The translations under genes were made by a program, and so were the position numbers. Below the pieces are notes generated by a model, which worked only from the letters and a program-made list of their open reading frames with translations, ran no database searches and was not told the DNA's origin. From positions 1 to 27,368 of the forward strand of contig JADHVE010000007.1 of NCBI GenBank assembly GCA_016784195.1: DNA of 27,368 nt, in the 5' to 3' direction. This document shows positions 1 through 7,455 of this stretch, in pieces. The stretch's first letter is position 1; the number at the start of each line of letters is the position of its first letter. The DNA comes from Candidatus Woesearchaeota archaeon (GTDB lineage: Archaea > Nanobdellota > Nanobdellia > Woesearchaeales > GW2011-AR4).

Positions 1-695
1 AATTTACTGGTTTGTTCTTTTTGTATGCAGTATTGGTTCAGCTGCTCCTCTACTTCTCCTTGAGTAGGATGCATAGCATAATAAACAAATCTTAGTTTAA
101 AGTCAATCTTATCTCCAAGAGCCTTAACAGCAGGTATCATTCCTTTCTCTGCCTGAGTTCCAAAAGGACAATGAGACATTACAAACAGCTCAACTTCAGG
201 TTTATCTGATGTTACAGCATCTGATGTTACGGCTGTAGAAGGTTCTGCTACAGAAGGTGCTGCTGCAGATGGCTGTTGGTTTGTAGTTGGAATCTCTTGG
301 TTCATATCAATTGCGCTTGGAAAAAGTAATCTGCCATCTTTTGTAACATAAGAATCAAATTTCTGACCCTGCAAAGAAATCTTTACCTTGTATAGTTGGT
401 TATCTTCTTCTACACCGTCGAATATAGCTTTTTGCCCATCACTGATAACGTAATTATTTATGAATTCTATAGCCTTACTTGAAGCTTCATCCGCTGATAA
501 GCCTCCTTTATTTTTATTCACTCCAAAACCTGATGTGAATACAGAAAGAATCAATAATACGCCCAATATTGCCGAAACAATTTGCCAAAAATTTGTTTTT
601 TTTGTTTTTCTATGTTCATGATGGATAGTTTTGTGCTCATGGCTGTGATCTTTATGCTCATGATGGTCTGTCTTATGTTCTGTATGTTCTGTCAT
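1..695 (-). CDS. Membrane-anchored thioredoxin/DsbA-like protein with His-rich N-terminus (partial, C-terminus off the window)
   Basis: The reading frame starts at ATG 695 and runs off the window edge after 231 codons, so the C-terminus is missing. Residues 1-28 contain 11 histidines and look like a cytoplasmic metal-binding tail. Residues about 37-57 form one membrane segment. A small domain follows (about 65-130), then an Ala/Pro/Ser/Thr-rich linker (about 135-165), then the start of a thioredoxin-like fold with Cys176 in the motif SHCPFGTQAEKG; the usual second Cys of CxxC is absent there, and Cys223 is further on. The start is supported by a GAGGTG Shine-Dalgarno site just upstream. By analogy with anchored DsbA-like proteins it probably handles thiols or disulfides outside the membrane. 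The exact family is uncertain because the domain is cut. Confidence 0.7.
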   Translation of the reverse strand, partial: MTEHTEHKTDHHEHKDHSHEHKTIHHEHRKTKKTNFWQIVSAILGVLLILSVFTSGFGVNKNKGGLSADEASSKAIEFINNYVISDGQKAIFDGVEEDNQLYKVKISLQGQKFDSYVTKDGRLLFPSAIDMNQEIPTTNQQPSAAAPSVAEPSTAVTSDAVTSDKPEVELFVMSHCPFGTQAEKGMIPAVKALGDKIDFKLRFVYYAMHPTQGEVEEQLNQYCIQKEQTSK

Positions 696-1020
696 TTTAT
701 TACACCTCAATATTTTTTTGTTGAATTATACCCTTAATGGTTTAGGCATTAACTATAGACTATTTATAAATATTTCGAATGACTATGTAGTGCTACCGAT
801 TTAAGATAAGCTGCCATTATTTTGAAACGGAAGCCAAGTTCACACGAAAATTAAAAATTTTATGTGTCCTGAAAATCTCTTTGAAATAGCAGATTTCCAA
901 GAGATAAAGCAAATCTTTGATTTGTCCCAGTATCTCTGATTTTCATGACTTTGTAAGATTATCATGAACTGAAAACATTATCTGATGGATAATCAAGTTT
1001 TCCGTTGGAGCTTCGGAGGC
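696..1020. other. 325-nt non-coding stretch with nested inverted repeats
   Basis: No convincing gene was found here on either strand. It is the upstream region of the thioredoxin-like gene on the left and the 3' flank of the NYN gene on the right. A TATA-like TTTATAAA lies near 760. Positions 842-945 are rich in inverted repeats: a hairpin at about 842-866; TGAAAATC 870-877 with GATTTTCA 938-945; AGAGATA 900-906 with TATCTCT 931-937; and CAAATC 910-915 with GATTTG 919-924. The last three are nested and could form one long stem. It may be an untranslated structured RNA, a terminator region or a degenerate repeat; the sequence alone does not decide. Confidence 0.5.
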
Positions 1021-1524
1021 TTATCTTGATATCAAAAATCTTCTTTTGGCTTTATCCATATCTATAAATTCATCTGCTTCTTCTTTTAGATTTTTTGAAC
1101 CAGATTTTCCAAAAGCCATCACTTCTATCCTGCAGCCCAAAGCTCTTCTTAAATGCTGGACTAAAGGTACAAAGTCACCATCTCCACTGACCAAAACAAT
1201 TGTATCCAGCTTTGGCGCTAATTCAATTGCGTCCATCGCAATTCCAACATCCCAATCTCCTTTCTTTGCACCTCCTGCAAAAGTTTGCAGGTCTTTTGAT
1301 TTAATCTCATAGCCTATCTTACTCAAAGCTTCAAAAAAATTTTTTTCTTCCTTTATATCTGCTTTGATAACATAAGCCATTGCTCTAACTAAACTTCTAT
1401 CATTTACAGCTTCTTTTAAAATCTGTCCAAAATTTACTTTTGAGTTGTACAAATTCCTCGCAGAATAATACATATTCTGCACATCTACAAAAACTCCAAG
1501 CCTTTGCTCCTTTTTTATTTTCAT
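1021..1524 (-). CDS. NYN-domain (LabA/DUF88-like, PIN-fold) predicted ribonuclease
   Basis: A 167-residue protein that is almost entirely one NYN domain. Conserved acidic and polar residues sit where the family needs them: FVDVQN near the start (Asp14, Asn17), the central DWDVGIAMD (Asp92, Asp98) and SGDGDFVP (Asp115, Asp117). Known family members are metal-dependent RNases with a PIN-like fold. The gene is last in an apparent operon; its ATG overlaps the stop of the zinc-ribbon gene by four bases (ATGA at 1521-1524), and proS is first. This suggests a role in RNA or tRNA metabolism, but the substrate is unknown. Confidence 0.85.
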   Translation of the reverse strand: MKIKKEQRLGVFVDVQNMYYSARNLYNSKVNFGQILKEAVNDRSLVRAMAYVIKADIKEEKNFFEALSKIGYEIKSKDLQTFAGGAKKGDWDVGIAMDAIELAPKLDTIVLVSGDGDFVPLVQHLRRALGCRIEVMAFGKSGSKNLKEEADEFIDMDKAKRRFLISR

Positions 1525-1679
1525 TTTCCCACCTTTGCCACTGTTTGTTCAAAATCACACTCAGAGCATATAAGCTTATCTTCCCTATAACTTAAACTTA
1601 ATTTTCCGCATTTAGGGCATATCTTAGCTAATGAAAATTTTTCTGTCTGCTTTTTCCAATGCTCTTCATCATGGTTCAT
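1521..1679 (-). CDS. Small zinc-ribbon protein (52 aa)
   Basis: Starts at ATG 1679, one base after the proS stop, and ends in a four-base overlap with the NYN gene. It encodes 52 residues with two CxxC knuckles: CPKC at residues 21-24 and CSEC at 38-41, as in rubredoxin-like or TFIIS-like zinc ribbons. The spacing of the two knuckles and the tight gene packing on both sides support a real gene. Its role is unknown. Zinc ribbons of this size often act as nucleic-acid or protein adaptors, so it could work with the NYN nuclease translated directly after it; that is an inference from gene order. Confidence 0.8.
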   Translation of the reverse strand: MNHDEEHWKKQTEKFSLAKICPKCGKLSLSYREDKLICSECDFEQTVAKVGK

Positions 1680-1680
1680 T

Positions 1681-3117
1681 TTAATAAGCTTTCCCAAAAT
1701 AAGTCAAGAATTTTCCTTCTTTGCCGCAATGCACGCATTTGCCTTTCTCTTCTTTTATAATAACTCTGGAAGTTGCTCCGCCTGTTTTGTCTTTGATATG
1801 GCCCTCACATTCTGCCTTATTGCAGAAATTAGCCAAAACAAGCTTTTTATCTTTTATAGCTTTTTTAAACTCATCAAAATTTTTAACTTTAACAACATTA
1901 TCTTCAAATATTTTTTTTGATTTCCTGTAGAGATTCTTATGAATATCCTCAAAAACTTCATTTATTCTTTTATTCAGCTGCTTTATCTTTACTGCTTCTT
2001 TTTTATTATTGTCCCTTCTGACCAGAATAACCTGATCTTTCTCTAAATCTTTAGGCCCGATTTCAATCCTAACAGGAACTCCCTTCATTTCCCATTCATT
2101 GAATTTCCATCCTGGGTTGTATTCATCTCTATCATCTAATTCCACATTAAACATACTTAGCTCTTTTTTGATCTCCCCTGCCTTTTTAAGGACTTTTTCT
2201 TTGGTCTTATCAAACAGTATTGGTACTATGACTGCTTTTATAGGTGCCATTTTTGGAGGCAGTACAAGCCCTTTATCATCGCCGTGTATAGCAACCATTA
2301 CTCCTAACATCCTGGTTGTTAGTGCAAATGTATTCTGCCAGGCATATTCTTCCTTGCCATCTTTATTAAAAAATTTTATATTAAAGGCTTTTGCAAAGTT
2401 CTGCCCGTCATGGTGAAAATCCGGGCCCTGTATTGCCTTTCCGCTGGGCAAAAACAGCTCAATTGAATAAGTGTATTCTGCTCCTGCAAATTTTTCCTTT
2501 TCTGTTTTTTTACCTACAACTCCGTACAAGGCCATGTACTCTTTTAGGAAATTGCTGTAAATATCAAGAATCTGCTTTTTTTCTTTCTCTGCTTCTTGTT
2601 TCGAGGCAAAAACAGTATGACCTTCATTCCATAAAAATTCTCTTGTCCTGAGCAAAGCCACTGGATGCTTGAACTCCCACCTAACAACATTGTTCCACTG
2701 GTTAAGCCTCAAAGGCAAGTCTCTCCAGCTTCTTATCCATTTTGAATAAGAGTCATACATTATTGTTTCTGAAGTAGGCCTTATCGCTAATCTTTCACTT
2801 AATTCTGTATTCCCTGCAGACGTAACCCACGCTACTTCTGGGCTAAACCCTTTTACATGTGTTTTTTCCTTATTCAATAAATTTTCAGGGATAAGCATAG
2901 GAAAATAACAATTTTTTATGCCTGCTTTTTTGAACTCCTGGTCAACAGCATTTTGAGTAATCTCCCACATAGAGTAAGAATAAGGTTTTAAGACCATACA
3001 TCCTGAGACTGAGCTGTAATCAGTAAGATCTGCTTTCCGGATTACCTGAGTATACCATTCTGAAAAGTTATCTTCTTTTTTTACAGTAATTCCGATTTGC
3101 TCTTCTTTTTTGGGCAT
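1681..3117 (-). CDS. proS: Prolyl-tRNA synthetase, archaeal/eukaryote-type
   Basis: A 478-residue class II aminoacyl-tRNA synthetase that charges tRNA-Pro with proline. The length fits archaeal-type ProRS, which lacks the bacterial editing insertion. Motif 2 is visible in RTREFLWNEGHT, and the motif 3 region contains GDDKGLVLPPKMAP. The anticodon-binding domain follows, then the C-terminal zinc domain with cysteines in CNKAEC and CVHC. The protein ends in ...YFGKAY, the terminal tyrosine typical of this type. A TATA box at 3138-3146 lies about 25 nt before the ATG, suggesting a leaderless transcript. It heads an operon with a zinc ribbon and an NYN nuclease, and a tRNA-Pro gene lies 240 nt upstream on the same strand. 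Confidence 0.97.
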   Translation of the reverse strand: MPKKEEQIGITVKKEDNFSEWYTQVIRKADLTDYSSVSGCMVLKPYSYSMWEITQNAVDQEFKKAGIKNCYFPMLIPENLLNKEKTHVKGFSPEVAWVTSAGNTELSERLAIRPTSETIMYDSYSKWIRSWRDLPLRLNQWNNVVRWEFKHPVALLRTREFLWNEGHTVFASKQEAEKEKKQILDIYSNFLKEYMALYGVVGKKTEKEKFAGAEYTYSIELFLPSGKAIQGPDFHHDGQNFAKAFNIKFFNKDGKEEYAWQNTFALTTRMLGVMVAIHGDDKGLVLPPKMAPIKAVIVPILFDKTKEKVLKKAGEIKKELSMFNVELDDRDEYNPGWKFNEWEMKGVPVRIEIGPKDLEKDQVILVRRDNNKKEAVKIKQLNKRINEVFEDIHKNLYRKSKKIFEDNVVKVKNFDEFKKAIKDKKLVLANFCNKAECEGHIKDKTGGATSRVIIKEEKGKCVHCGKEGKFLTYFGKAY

Positions 3118-3137
3118 TTGCTAATATTTCAATTTTT

Positions 3138-3146
3138 ATTATAAAA
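3138..3146 (-). promoter_or_regulatory. TATA box of proS
   Basis: The minus strand reads TTTTATAAT, centred about 25 nt upstream of the proS start codon. This is the archaeal TATA position for a leaderless mRNA. Confidence 0.6.
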
Positions 3147-3162
3147 CATATTTTTATTTGTG

Positions 3163-3229
3163 TCAAAAACCACACATCTGAGGTGAGCTGCATGTTGTGA
3201 AGCGTAAATCAACTTCAATTGGTTTTTGA
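3163..3229. repeat. Perfect 10-bp inverted repeat between tRNA-Pro and proS
   Basis: TCAAAAACCA at 3163-3172 is exactly complementary to TGGTTTTTGA at 3220-3229, with 47 nt between them that contain a smaller TGAAG/CTTCA pairing. Just beyond are two related elements: AAATTTTAT near 3236 against ATAAAATTT near 3282, and GCACAT/ATGTGC near 3278-3294. The stretch between proS and the tRNA is therefore unusually structured. It may be the processed trailer of the tRNA or a terminator region. Confidence 0.5.
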
Positions 3230-3357
3230 TGCTCAAAATTTTATTTATGAGGTGTAGTATTTCGAGCACATAAAATTTCATGTGCATATTGTTGTGTATA
3301 TCAAACCATTTATCAAAGATATGGGAATTTTGTTGTTTAAAAAGATTTTGTTTTAAA

Positions 3358-3462
3358 TGGGGCTACCGAGAATTTCAAACCTCAAGTCTTCCTTGAAGAT
3401 ATTTGAACTCGGATTGCCAGGCCCCGAACCTGGAGTGATAATCCAGATTACACTATAGCCCC
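3358..3462 (-). tRNA. trnP(cgg): tRNA-Pro(CGG) with a roughly 30-nt intron in the T-loop
   Basis: The acceptor stem GGGGCTA (5' end at 3462) pairs perfectly with TAGCCCC, followed by discriminator A; CCA is not encoded. The anticodon stem CCAGG/CCTGG closes the loop TTCGGGG, giving anticodon CGG at 3424-3426. The T-stem CCGAG/CTCGG is perfect, but 37 nt separate its two arms instead of 7. Removing about 30 nt (roughly 3371-3401) leaves a standard TTCAAAT T-loop. The insert folds on itself: TTCAAA pairs with TTTGAA and CTTCAAG with CTTGAGG, leaving 3-nt bulges on opposite strands, similar to a relaxed bulge-helix-bulge. The exact splice points cannot be fixed by eye. The cognate synthetase gene lies just downstream. 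Confidence 0.88.
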
Positions 3463-3522
3463 ATCTGAAAAGTTTTACAATATTACCTAATGAAAAGAAA
3501 TAATTACAGGCTTGGAAGACAA

Positions 3523-4086
3523 TCACTTTTTGACATTTTTATCTAAGTAATTCAAAACACTTTTTAAATCTGGATTTTCATCATCTACTTTCTTTTGTTT
3601 TTTAGGTTTTTTTACGCTTTTTTTGCTTTTCTCTGCTGTTTTTTTGCTTTTTTTAGGCTTCTTTTGGCTCTTGGTAAAACTCTGCAGCACTTCTTTAAAT
3701 GACACAATATTAGAGCCTTGCCTTTTTAGATTTGTTCTTATATTTTTTGCCAGCACTATGTAGCAGGAGACTGCGCCTACAATTATGGTATAGATGATGC
3801 TGTATCTTGTCAAATTAGCCGTATCAACTGCTTTAAACGCATAAAGGATTATAAGCAGAATGCCAATAAAAAATGAGGTTGCAATCCAGCCAGTTACCTC
3901 TAATTTCTCTGAGAAAAAATAAACTATAGAGACAAGGAAAAAAGTAACCATTATTATAATCATAAAAACCATCATTAAATTCATATATTCTATACTCTCA
4001 AAATGTATTGCAGAATAGACAGAAATAAACAGTGTAAACATAAATACCAGAAACATTGAAGCAACAAAAAACCACAAATTCTTCAT
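3523..4086 (-). CDS. Four-TM membrane protein with lysine-rich cytoplasmic tail
   Basis: The start chosen is ATG 4086, preceded by AAGGTGA, rather than the longer frame from 4176, whose extra 30 residues are polar and overlap the upstream protease gene. This gives 187 residues with about four hydrophobic segments (near 4-24, 35-60, 68-88 and 95-113), then a very basic region (about 138-170) of repeated KKPKK/KKSKK units and a short polar end. No known family was recognised. A TATA-like TATTTAAAT lies near 4117-4126, so it may have its own promoter. It lies just downstream of the membrane-anchored protease on the same strand. The basic tail could contact nucleic acid or acidic lipid; this is speculation. 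Confidence 0.7.
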   Translation of the reverse strand: MKNLWFFVASMFLVFMFTLFISVYSAIHFESIEYMNLMMVFMIIIMVTFFLVSIVYFFSEKLEVTGWIATSFFIGILLIILYAFKAVDTANLTRYSIIYTIIVGAVSCYIVLAKNIRTNLKRQGSNIVSFKEVLQSFTKSQKKPKKSKKTAEKSKKSVKKPKKQKKVDDENPDLKSVLNYLDKNVKK

Positions 4087-4153
4087 TAAATCACCTTTTT
4101 TTAAATTAAGAGTGTATCCATTTAAATATTTATCTGTTGGATTTTTACAAGTT

Positions 4154-5110
4154 TTATGGATTCTTATACTGCTCAATAATCTGCTCGCTTATCTCTTTTG
4201 CAGTGTTTGACTCAATCGCAAAGCCCAAACCTTCAAATCCTCCTATCTTATAGTTGTTAATCCCTATGATATTTCCCCCGGTATTCACTAAAGGGCCGCC
4301 GGAATTTCCAGGGTTGATAGGAACATCTGTTTGTATATAAATATTCAGTCCATTTGGGCCTTCTCTTTTGACAGCACTGACAATGCCTTCTGTTACAGTA
4401 AAGCTCAGGCCTGCAGGGCTTCCTAAAGCTATAGTCCTTTCTCCAACTTTGACATCATCAGAATCATCAAACTTCAGCTTTCTCAAGCCGCCTGCATTTA
4501 TTTTTAAAACTGCAATGTCGCTATTCGGCTCATAGCCTATTAACTGTGCATCATATAGCTTGTTGTCATAAGTTAGAACCCGAATCATATTCGCACCTAA
4601 AACAACATGGTGGTTAGTTACAATAAAGCCCTCTTCATCAATAATAGCTCCGGAACCTAAGCCTTTGTCTGTCCCTACACTCACAACAGAATCCAAAACC
4701 ACCTCTACAATAGATGAAAAATCAGCACTCTTGACCTGGATATTACTTACCTCGTCTTTTAATTCATTAAGCTTAATATCACTCTGCTCTTCAATCTGTT
4801 CTATGAGGCTGTTTAGAGTACTAAGCTCTTTCTTATTTTGCTGCCTGAAGTTGCTTAAATCATTTTCCACTAAATCCATCTTCAAAGTCAGGTTAGTTTT
4901 TAAGCCGGAAATAACATCCCCTAAATCCTGTTTTACAATATTTAAGTTATCAATAAAATTCTTGTTCATCAATGACATCTTGTTTGTATAATCTTCCTTA
5001 ATATCACCTGAAACCTTATAGATAGAATAAGAAAACACTCCAATAACAAGAATAATGGTTACTGTAAAGATAATGCTGACATTCTTCACATCTTTTGTTA
5101 AGGTTGACAT
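4154..5110 (-). CDS. Membrane-anchored trypsin-like serine protease (S1C, HtrA/DegP-like) without PDZ domain
   Basis: A 318-residue protein with one N-terminal membrane segment (about residues 11-31), a coiled-coil-like stretch (about 35-128) and a chymotrypsin-fold domain. The triad is visible: His168 in TNHHVV, Asp198 in SDIAVLKI and Ser270 in GNSGGPL. The frame ends right after the protease domain, so the PDZ domains usual in HtrA/DegP are missing. The likely job is extracytoplasmic protein quality control or processing, with the coiled coil perhaps driving assembly in place of PDZ domains. A TATA box at 5134-5143 lies about 28 nt before the ATG. The four-TM protein gene follows downstream. 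Confidence 0.92.
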   Translation of the reverse strand: MSTLTKDVKNVSIIFTVTIILVIGVFSYSIYKVSGDIKEDYTNKMSLMNKNFIDNLNIVKQDLGDVISGLKTNLTLKMDLVENDLSNFRQQNKKELSTLNSLIEQIEEQSDIKLNELKDEVSNIQVKSADFSSIVEVVLDSVVSVGTDKGLGSGAIIDEEGFIVTNHHVVLGANMIRVLTYDNKLYDAQLIGYEPNSDIAVLKINAGGLRKLKFDDSDDVKVGERTIALGSPAGLSFTVTEGIVSAVKREGPNGLNIYIQTDVPINPGNSGGPLVNTGGNIIGINNYKIGGFEGLGFAIESNTAKEISEQIIEQYKNP

Positions 5111-5133
5111 ATTGGGTAGTTTCCTTTTTAGGG

Positions 5134-5143
5134 TTTTATAAAG
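5134..5143 (-). promoter_or_regulatory. TATA box of the HtrA-like protease gene
   Basis: The minus strand reads CTTTATAAAA, centred about 28 nt before ATG 5110, consistent with a leaderless transcript. Confidence 0.55.
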
Positions 5144-5186
5144 ATTTTGTTTTAGTAAATAATCCTTTTTTATCCCTATTCTAAAA

Positions 5187-5285
5187 TGAGCCTGCTGCGA
5201 TTCGAACGCAGATCAATCGGTATCTGCCAGCTCTTAATATGGCTGGCCGAAGCCGACCGCACTATCCAGGTTATGCTACAGGCCC
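5187..5285 (-). tRNA. trnR(ucg): tRNA-Arg(TCG) with a 25-nt intron at the canonical 37/38 site
   Basis: The acceptor stem GGGCCTG (5' end at 5285) pairs with CAGGCTC, followed by discriminator A; CCA is not encoded. The T-arm CTGCG-TTCGAAT-CGCAG is canonical. The anticodon stem GTCGG/CCGAT encloses CTTCGG, an insert, then A; the anticodon is TCG at 5248-5250. The insert of about 25 nt (5222-5246) begins after position 37 and contains the GCCAGC/GCTGGC helix expected of an archaeal bulge-helix-bulge intron. Without it the tRNA is 74 nt. Confidence 0.95.
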
Positions 5286-5305
5286 TTAGAAATAGATATA
5301 TTAAT

Positions 5306-5857
5306 TTACCTTTTTAATTCTTTTTGTTTATTATCGTATTTTTCTATCATTTTGTTTACAAGCTCTTTTCCATCATCAATGTAAATTATGCTTTTATCTT
5401 CATTGTCTTTACTGCAGATTTCAACAATTTTGCCAATAATCTCTGTTATACCTCCCGAATCTTGTAATATACCCATTATTTTATCCAGCCTAAATGCGAT
5501 TGTAAACTCGTTTAAGGTTCCTATCTGGCCTCCTATAAATATGACTGCATCAGAATGTTCAATTATATCATAATTTCTTCTTGGAATGCCTGCATTGGTA
5601 TAATCTATTTTTGTGAAGTATTCTGTTTTAAAGCCATACTTCTCTTTATGCTCTTTTTCATTTTTTGCAGGGCTGAATCCAATCACCTCGCATTGTTCAG
5701 AAAAAGCAGCCTTTGCAGCCATCAGCGAATAGCCGACTGTAGCTCCAGTCACTAAAGTTATTTTGTTTTTAGCAATTTCTTTCCCTATCTCAAAAGCCTT
5801 TTTTAGGACTTCCTCATCGTTTCCTTTCGCAGCAGAGCCGCATACAGCTATTTTCAT
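5306..5857 (-). CDS. SLOG/LOG-like Rossmann-fold protein (TIGR00725-like)
   Basis: A 183-residue protein with an N-terminal MKIAVCGSA strand-loop and a central GGQIGTLNE (residues 109-117), a variant of the PGGxGTxxE motif of LOG-family nucleotide phosphoribohydrolases, preceded by PRRN at 92-95. Known LOG enzymes cleave cytokinin-type nucleotides, while related SLOG domains bind nucleotides without that activity. The departures from the LOG motif here suggest a general nucleotide-binding or hydrolysing role, and the substrate is unknown. The start at 5857 has AT-rich TATA-like sequence (5870-5890) upstream. Confidence 0.75.
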   Translation of the reverse strand: MKIAVCGSAAKGNDEEVLKKAFEIGKEIAKNKITLVTGATVGYSLMAAKAAFSEQCEVIGFSPAKNEKEHKEKYGFKTEYFTKIDYTNAGIPRRNYDIIEHSDAVIFIGGQIGTLNEFTIAFRLDKIMGILQDSGGITEIIGKIVEICSKDNEDKSIIYIDDGKELVNKMIEKYDNKQKELKR

Positions 5858-6138
5858 GGTAAAAAAGAATATAAATTTATGTATAAATAATTATCTATTG
5901 TACTAAAAATCAAATAAAAAAACAATTATTAAAAACCATTAAAAAATTTACCAATAATAAAATCATTATAATCCATTAAAAAACAGCTAACATAATTGTG
6001 TTTATAATCTTATTAATGGAATAAATAATAAACCGACCTATTTTGATGAAAAAGAGGCTTGACTAATGAATAGTGGGGAGTAGAATTCAGCAGTGGGATT
6101 GGTGAAATAAAGAATAATGCATCTGGTTTTTGAGGTAT
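5858..6138. other. 281-nt non-coding region, very AT-rich
   Basis: No gene or tRNA is visible. The left end carries TATA-like sequence for the gene starting at 5857. A short element CCATTAAAAA occurs twice within about 60 nt (5930-5995). Nothing else can be assigned. Confidence 0.4.
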
Positions 6139-7341
6139 TTAGCTTTTAACCTTTTTATACAACTTATCATTTTCCCTTGCTTTTTTATCAATTCTGCATG
6201 TGAAAGTTTCACCTTTCTTCACAATTTTAATCTCATTTCCATCTTCATTTCGAAGATAATCAACTTTTAATTCCAGAACACCTGTTGTTTTGCCTAGGAT
6301 AAAAAGTGTGTCTCCTATTTTGATTGAACCTGTATTTAATTTGCCATAAAACGTTTTTGCCTTAGGGTAATAATTAAGAACAATTCCAAGAAACTGCTTT
6401 TTATATTTTGATTTTCCGCCAAAATTATTCCAGAATTCTTTGATAGGTCTTGCAAAATAAAAGCCATCTGAAAAATCCCTGTTGAAGACATCTTTTAGTT
6501 TTTCAGTAAATTGCTTTTTCTTAACTAATGTCAATTTTTTTTGAAGTGCAAGGCCAATTGCTTCTTTATACACTCTAATTACCTTATCGACATATTCAGG
6601 GCTTCTTGCACGACCTTCAATTTTGAATGCATTAACTCCTGCATCAATTAGCTTATCAATAAAATGGATTGTACACAAATCTTTAGGGCTCATCACATAC
6701 CGCCCATCAATACCTAATTCATCACCAGTCTCAGCATCTTTGATCAGGTATTTCCTTCTGCAAGGCTGGAGGCAATCGCCTCTATTGGCTGACCTACCAT
6801 ATTGGAATTCAGAAATAAAACATCTCCCTGATTCAGAGACACACATAGCACCATGAGCAAAAACTTCAATATCAAGACCTGAATTTTTTTTGATTTTCTT
6901 AATATCTGCTAATTTGCATTCTCTTGCAAGGACTGCTCTTTTTATTCCAAGTTTTTCATAAACCTGCAAGGATTCAGAATTTGAGGCACTTGCTTGTGTT
7001 GATAAATGGACCTTAATTTTTTTATCAAGAGCAATTTTTATAACTCCCATATCCCATGCTATCACTGCATCAACACCTGCATTTTTAGCTTTCTCAAGAA
7101 TTTTTTCAACTTTTTTTATTTCATCTTCAAAAATAATAATATTCAGGGCAAGATATGCTTTTACATTATTCTTATGTGCAATATTCACAACTTTCCCTAT
7201 CTCATTAAAAGAAAAATTATTTGCACTTGCCCTCATATTGAATCCTTTAACGCCAAAATATACTGCATCTGCGCCTGCATTGACAGCAGCTGCCAGCATC
7301 TCCCAATTTCCGGCAGGTGCTACAAGTTCATTTTTTATCAT
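6139..7341 (-). CDS. U32 peptidase-family protein (TrhP/YegQ-like)
   Basis: A 400-residue protein beginning KNELVAPAGNWEMLAAAVNA, the typical start of U32 proteins, followed by a TIM-barrel-like region. The diagnostic segment EVFAHGAMCVSESGRC and then NRGDCLQPCRRKY provides cysteines 167, 174, 190 and 194, the likely Fe-S ligands of this family. A C-terminal beta domain (about 310-400) completes the usual architecture. The best-studied relatives, TrhP and RlhA, hydroxylate tRNA or rRNA pyrimidines and are not peptidases, so an RNA-modification role is plausible; the substrate is not shown by the sequence. A TATA-like TTTTAAAT lies about 25 nt before the start. Confidence 0.9.
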   Translation of the reverse strand: MIKNELVAPAGNWEMLAAAVNAGADAVYFGVKGFNMRASANNFSFNEIGKVVNIAHKNNVKAYLALNIIIFEDEIKKVEKILEKAKNAGVDAVIAWDMGVIKIALDKKIKVHLSTQASASNSESLQVYEKLGIKRAVLARECKLADIKKIKKNSGLDIEVFAHGAMCVSESGRCFISEFQYGRSANRGDCLQPCRRKYLIKDAETGDELGIDGRYVMSPKDLCTIHFIDKLIDAGVNAFKIEGRARSPEYVDKVIRVYKEAIGLALQKKLTLVKKKQFTEKLKDVFNRDFSDGFYFARPIKEFWNNFGGKSKYKKQFLGIVLNYYPKAKTFYGKLNTGSIKIGDTLFILGKTTGVLELKVDYLRNEDGNEIKIVKKGETFTCRIDKKARENDKLYKKVKS

Positions 7342-7455
7342 TTTTTTAAAAGAATATTTGGTTATTTAAAAGGGTATTTGATTACTCTTTGTTGTTGCTA
7401 TTTAAACATTTCCTGTCTTTCTTCTCCTCCCTCCCCCTCAGGTATTTTCTAAACC

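Noticed and set aside
1046..1312. Plus-strand reading frame opposite the NYN gene
   Set aside because: It is antisense to a clear NYN-domain gene, has no ribosome site and has a composition typical of a mirrored reading frame.
4087..4176. N-terminal extension of the four-TM protein (start at 4176)
   Set aside because: The AAGGTGA site directly before ATG 4086 and the polar, non-membrane character of the extra residues favour the shorter protein.
6050..6070. TTGACTAAT near 6055 as a second DtxR operator
   Set aside because: Only a half-site; no complementary arm, and no promoter of a gene nearby.
7006..7452. 148-codon plus-strand frame opposite the U32 gene
   Set aside because: Rich in Cys, Phe and Ile as expected from antisense AT-rich DNA; the minus-strand U32 protein is unmistakable.
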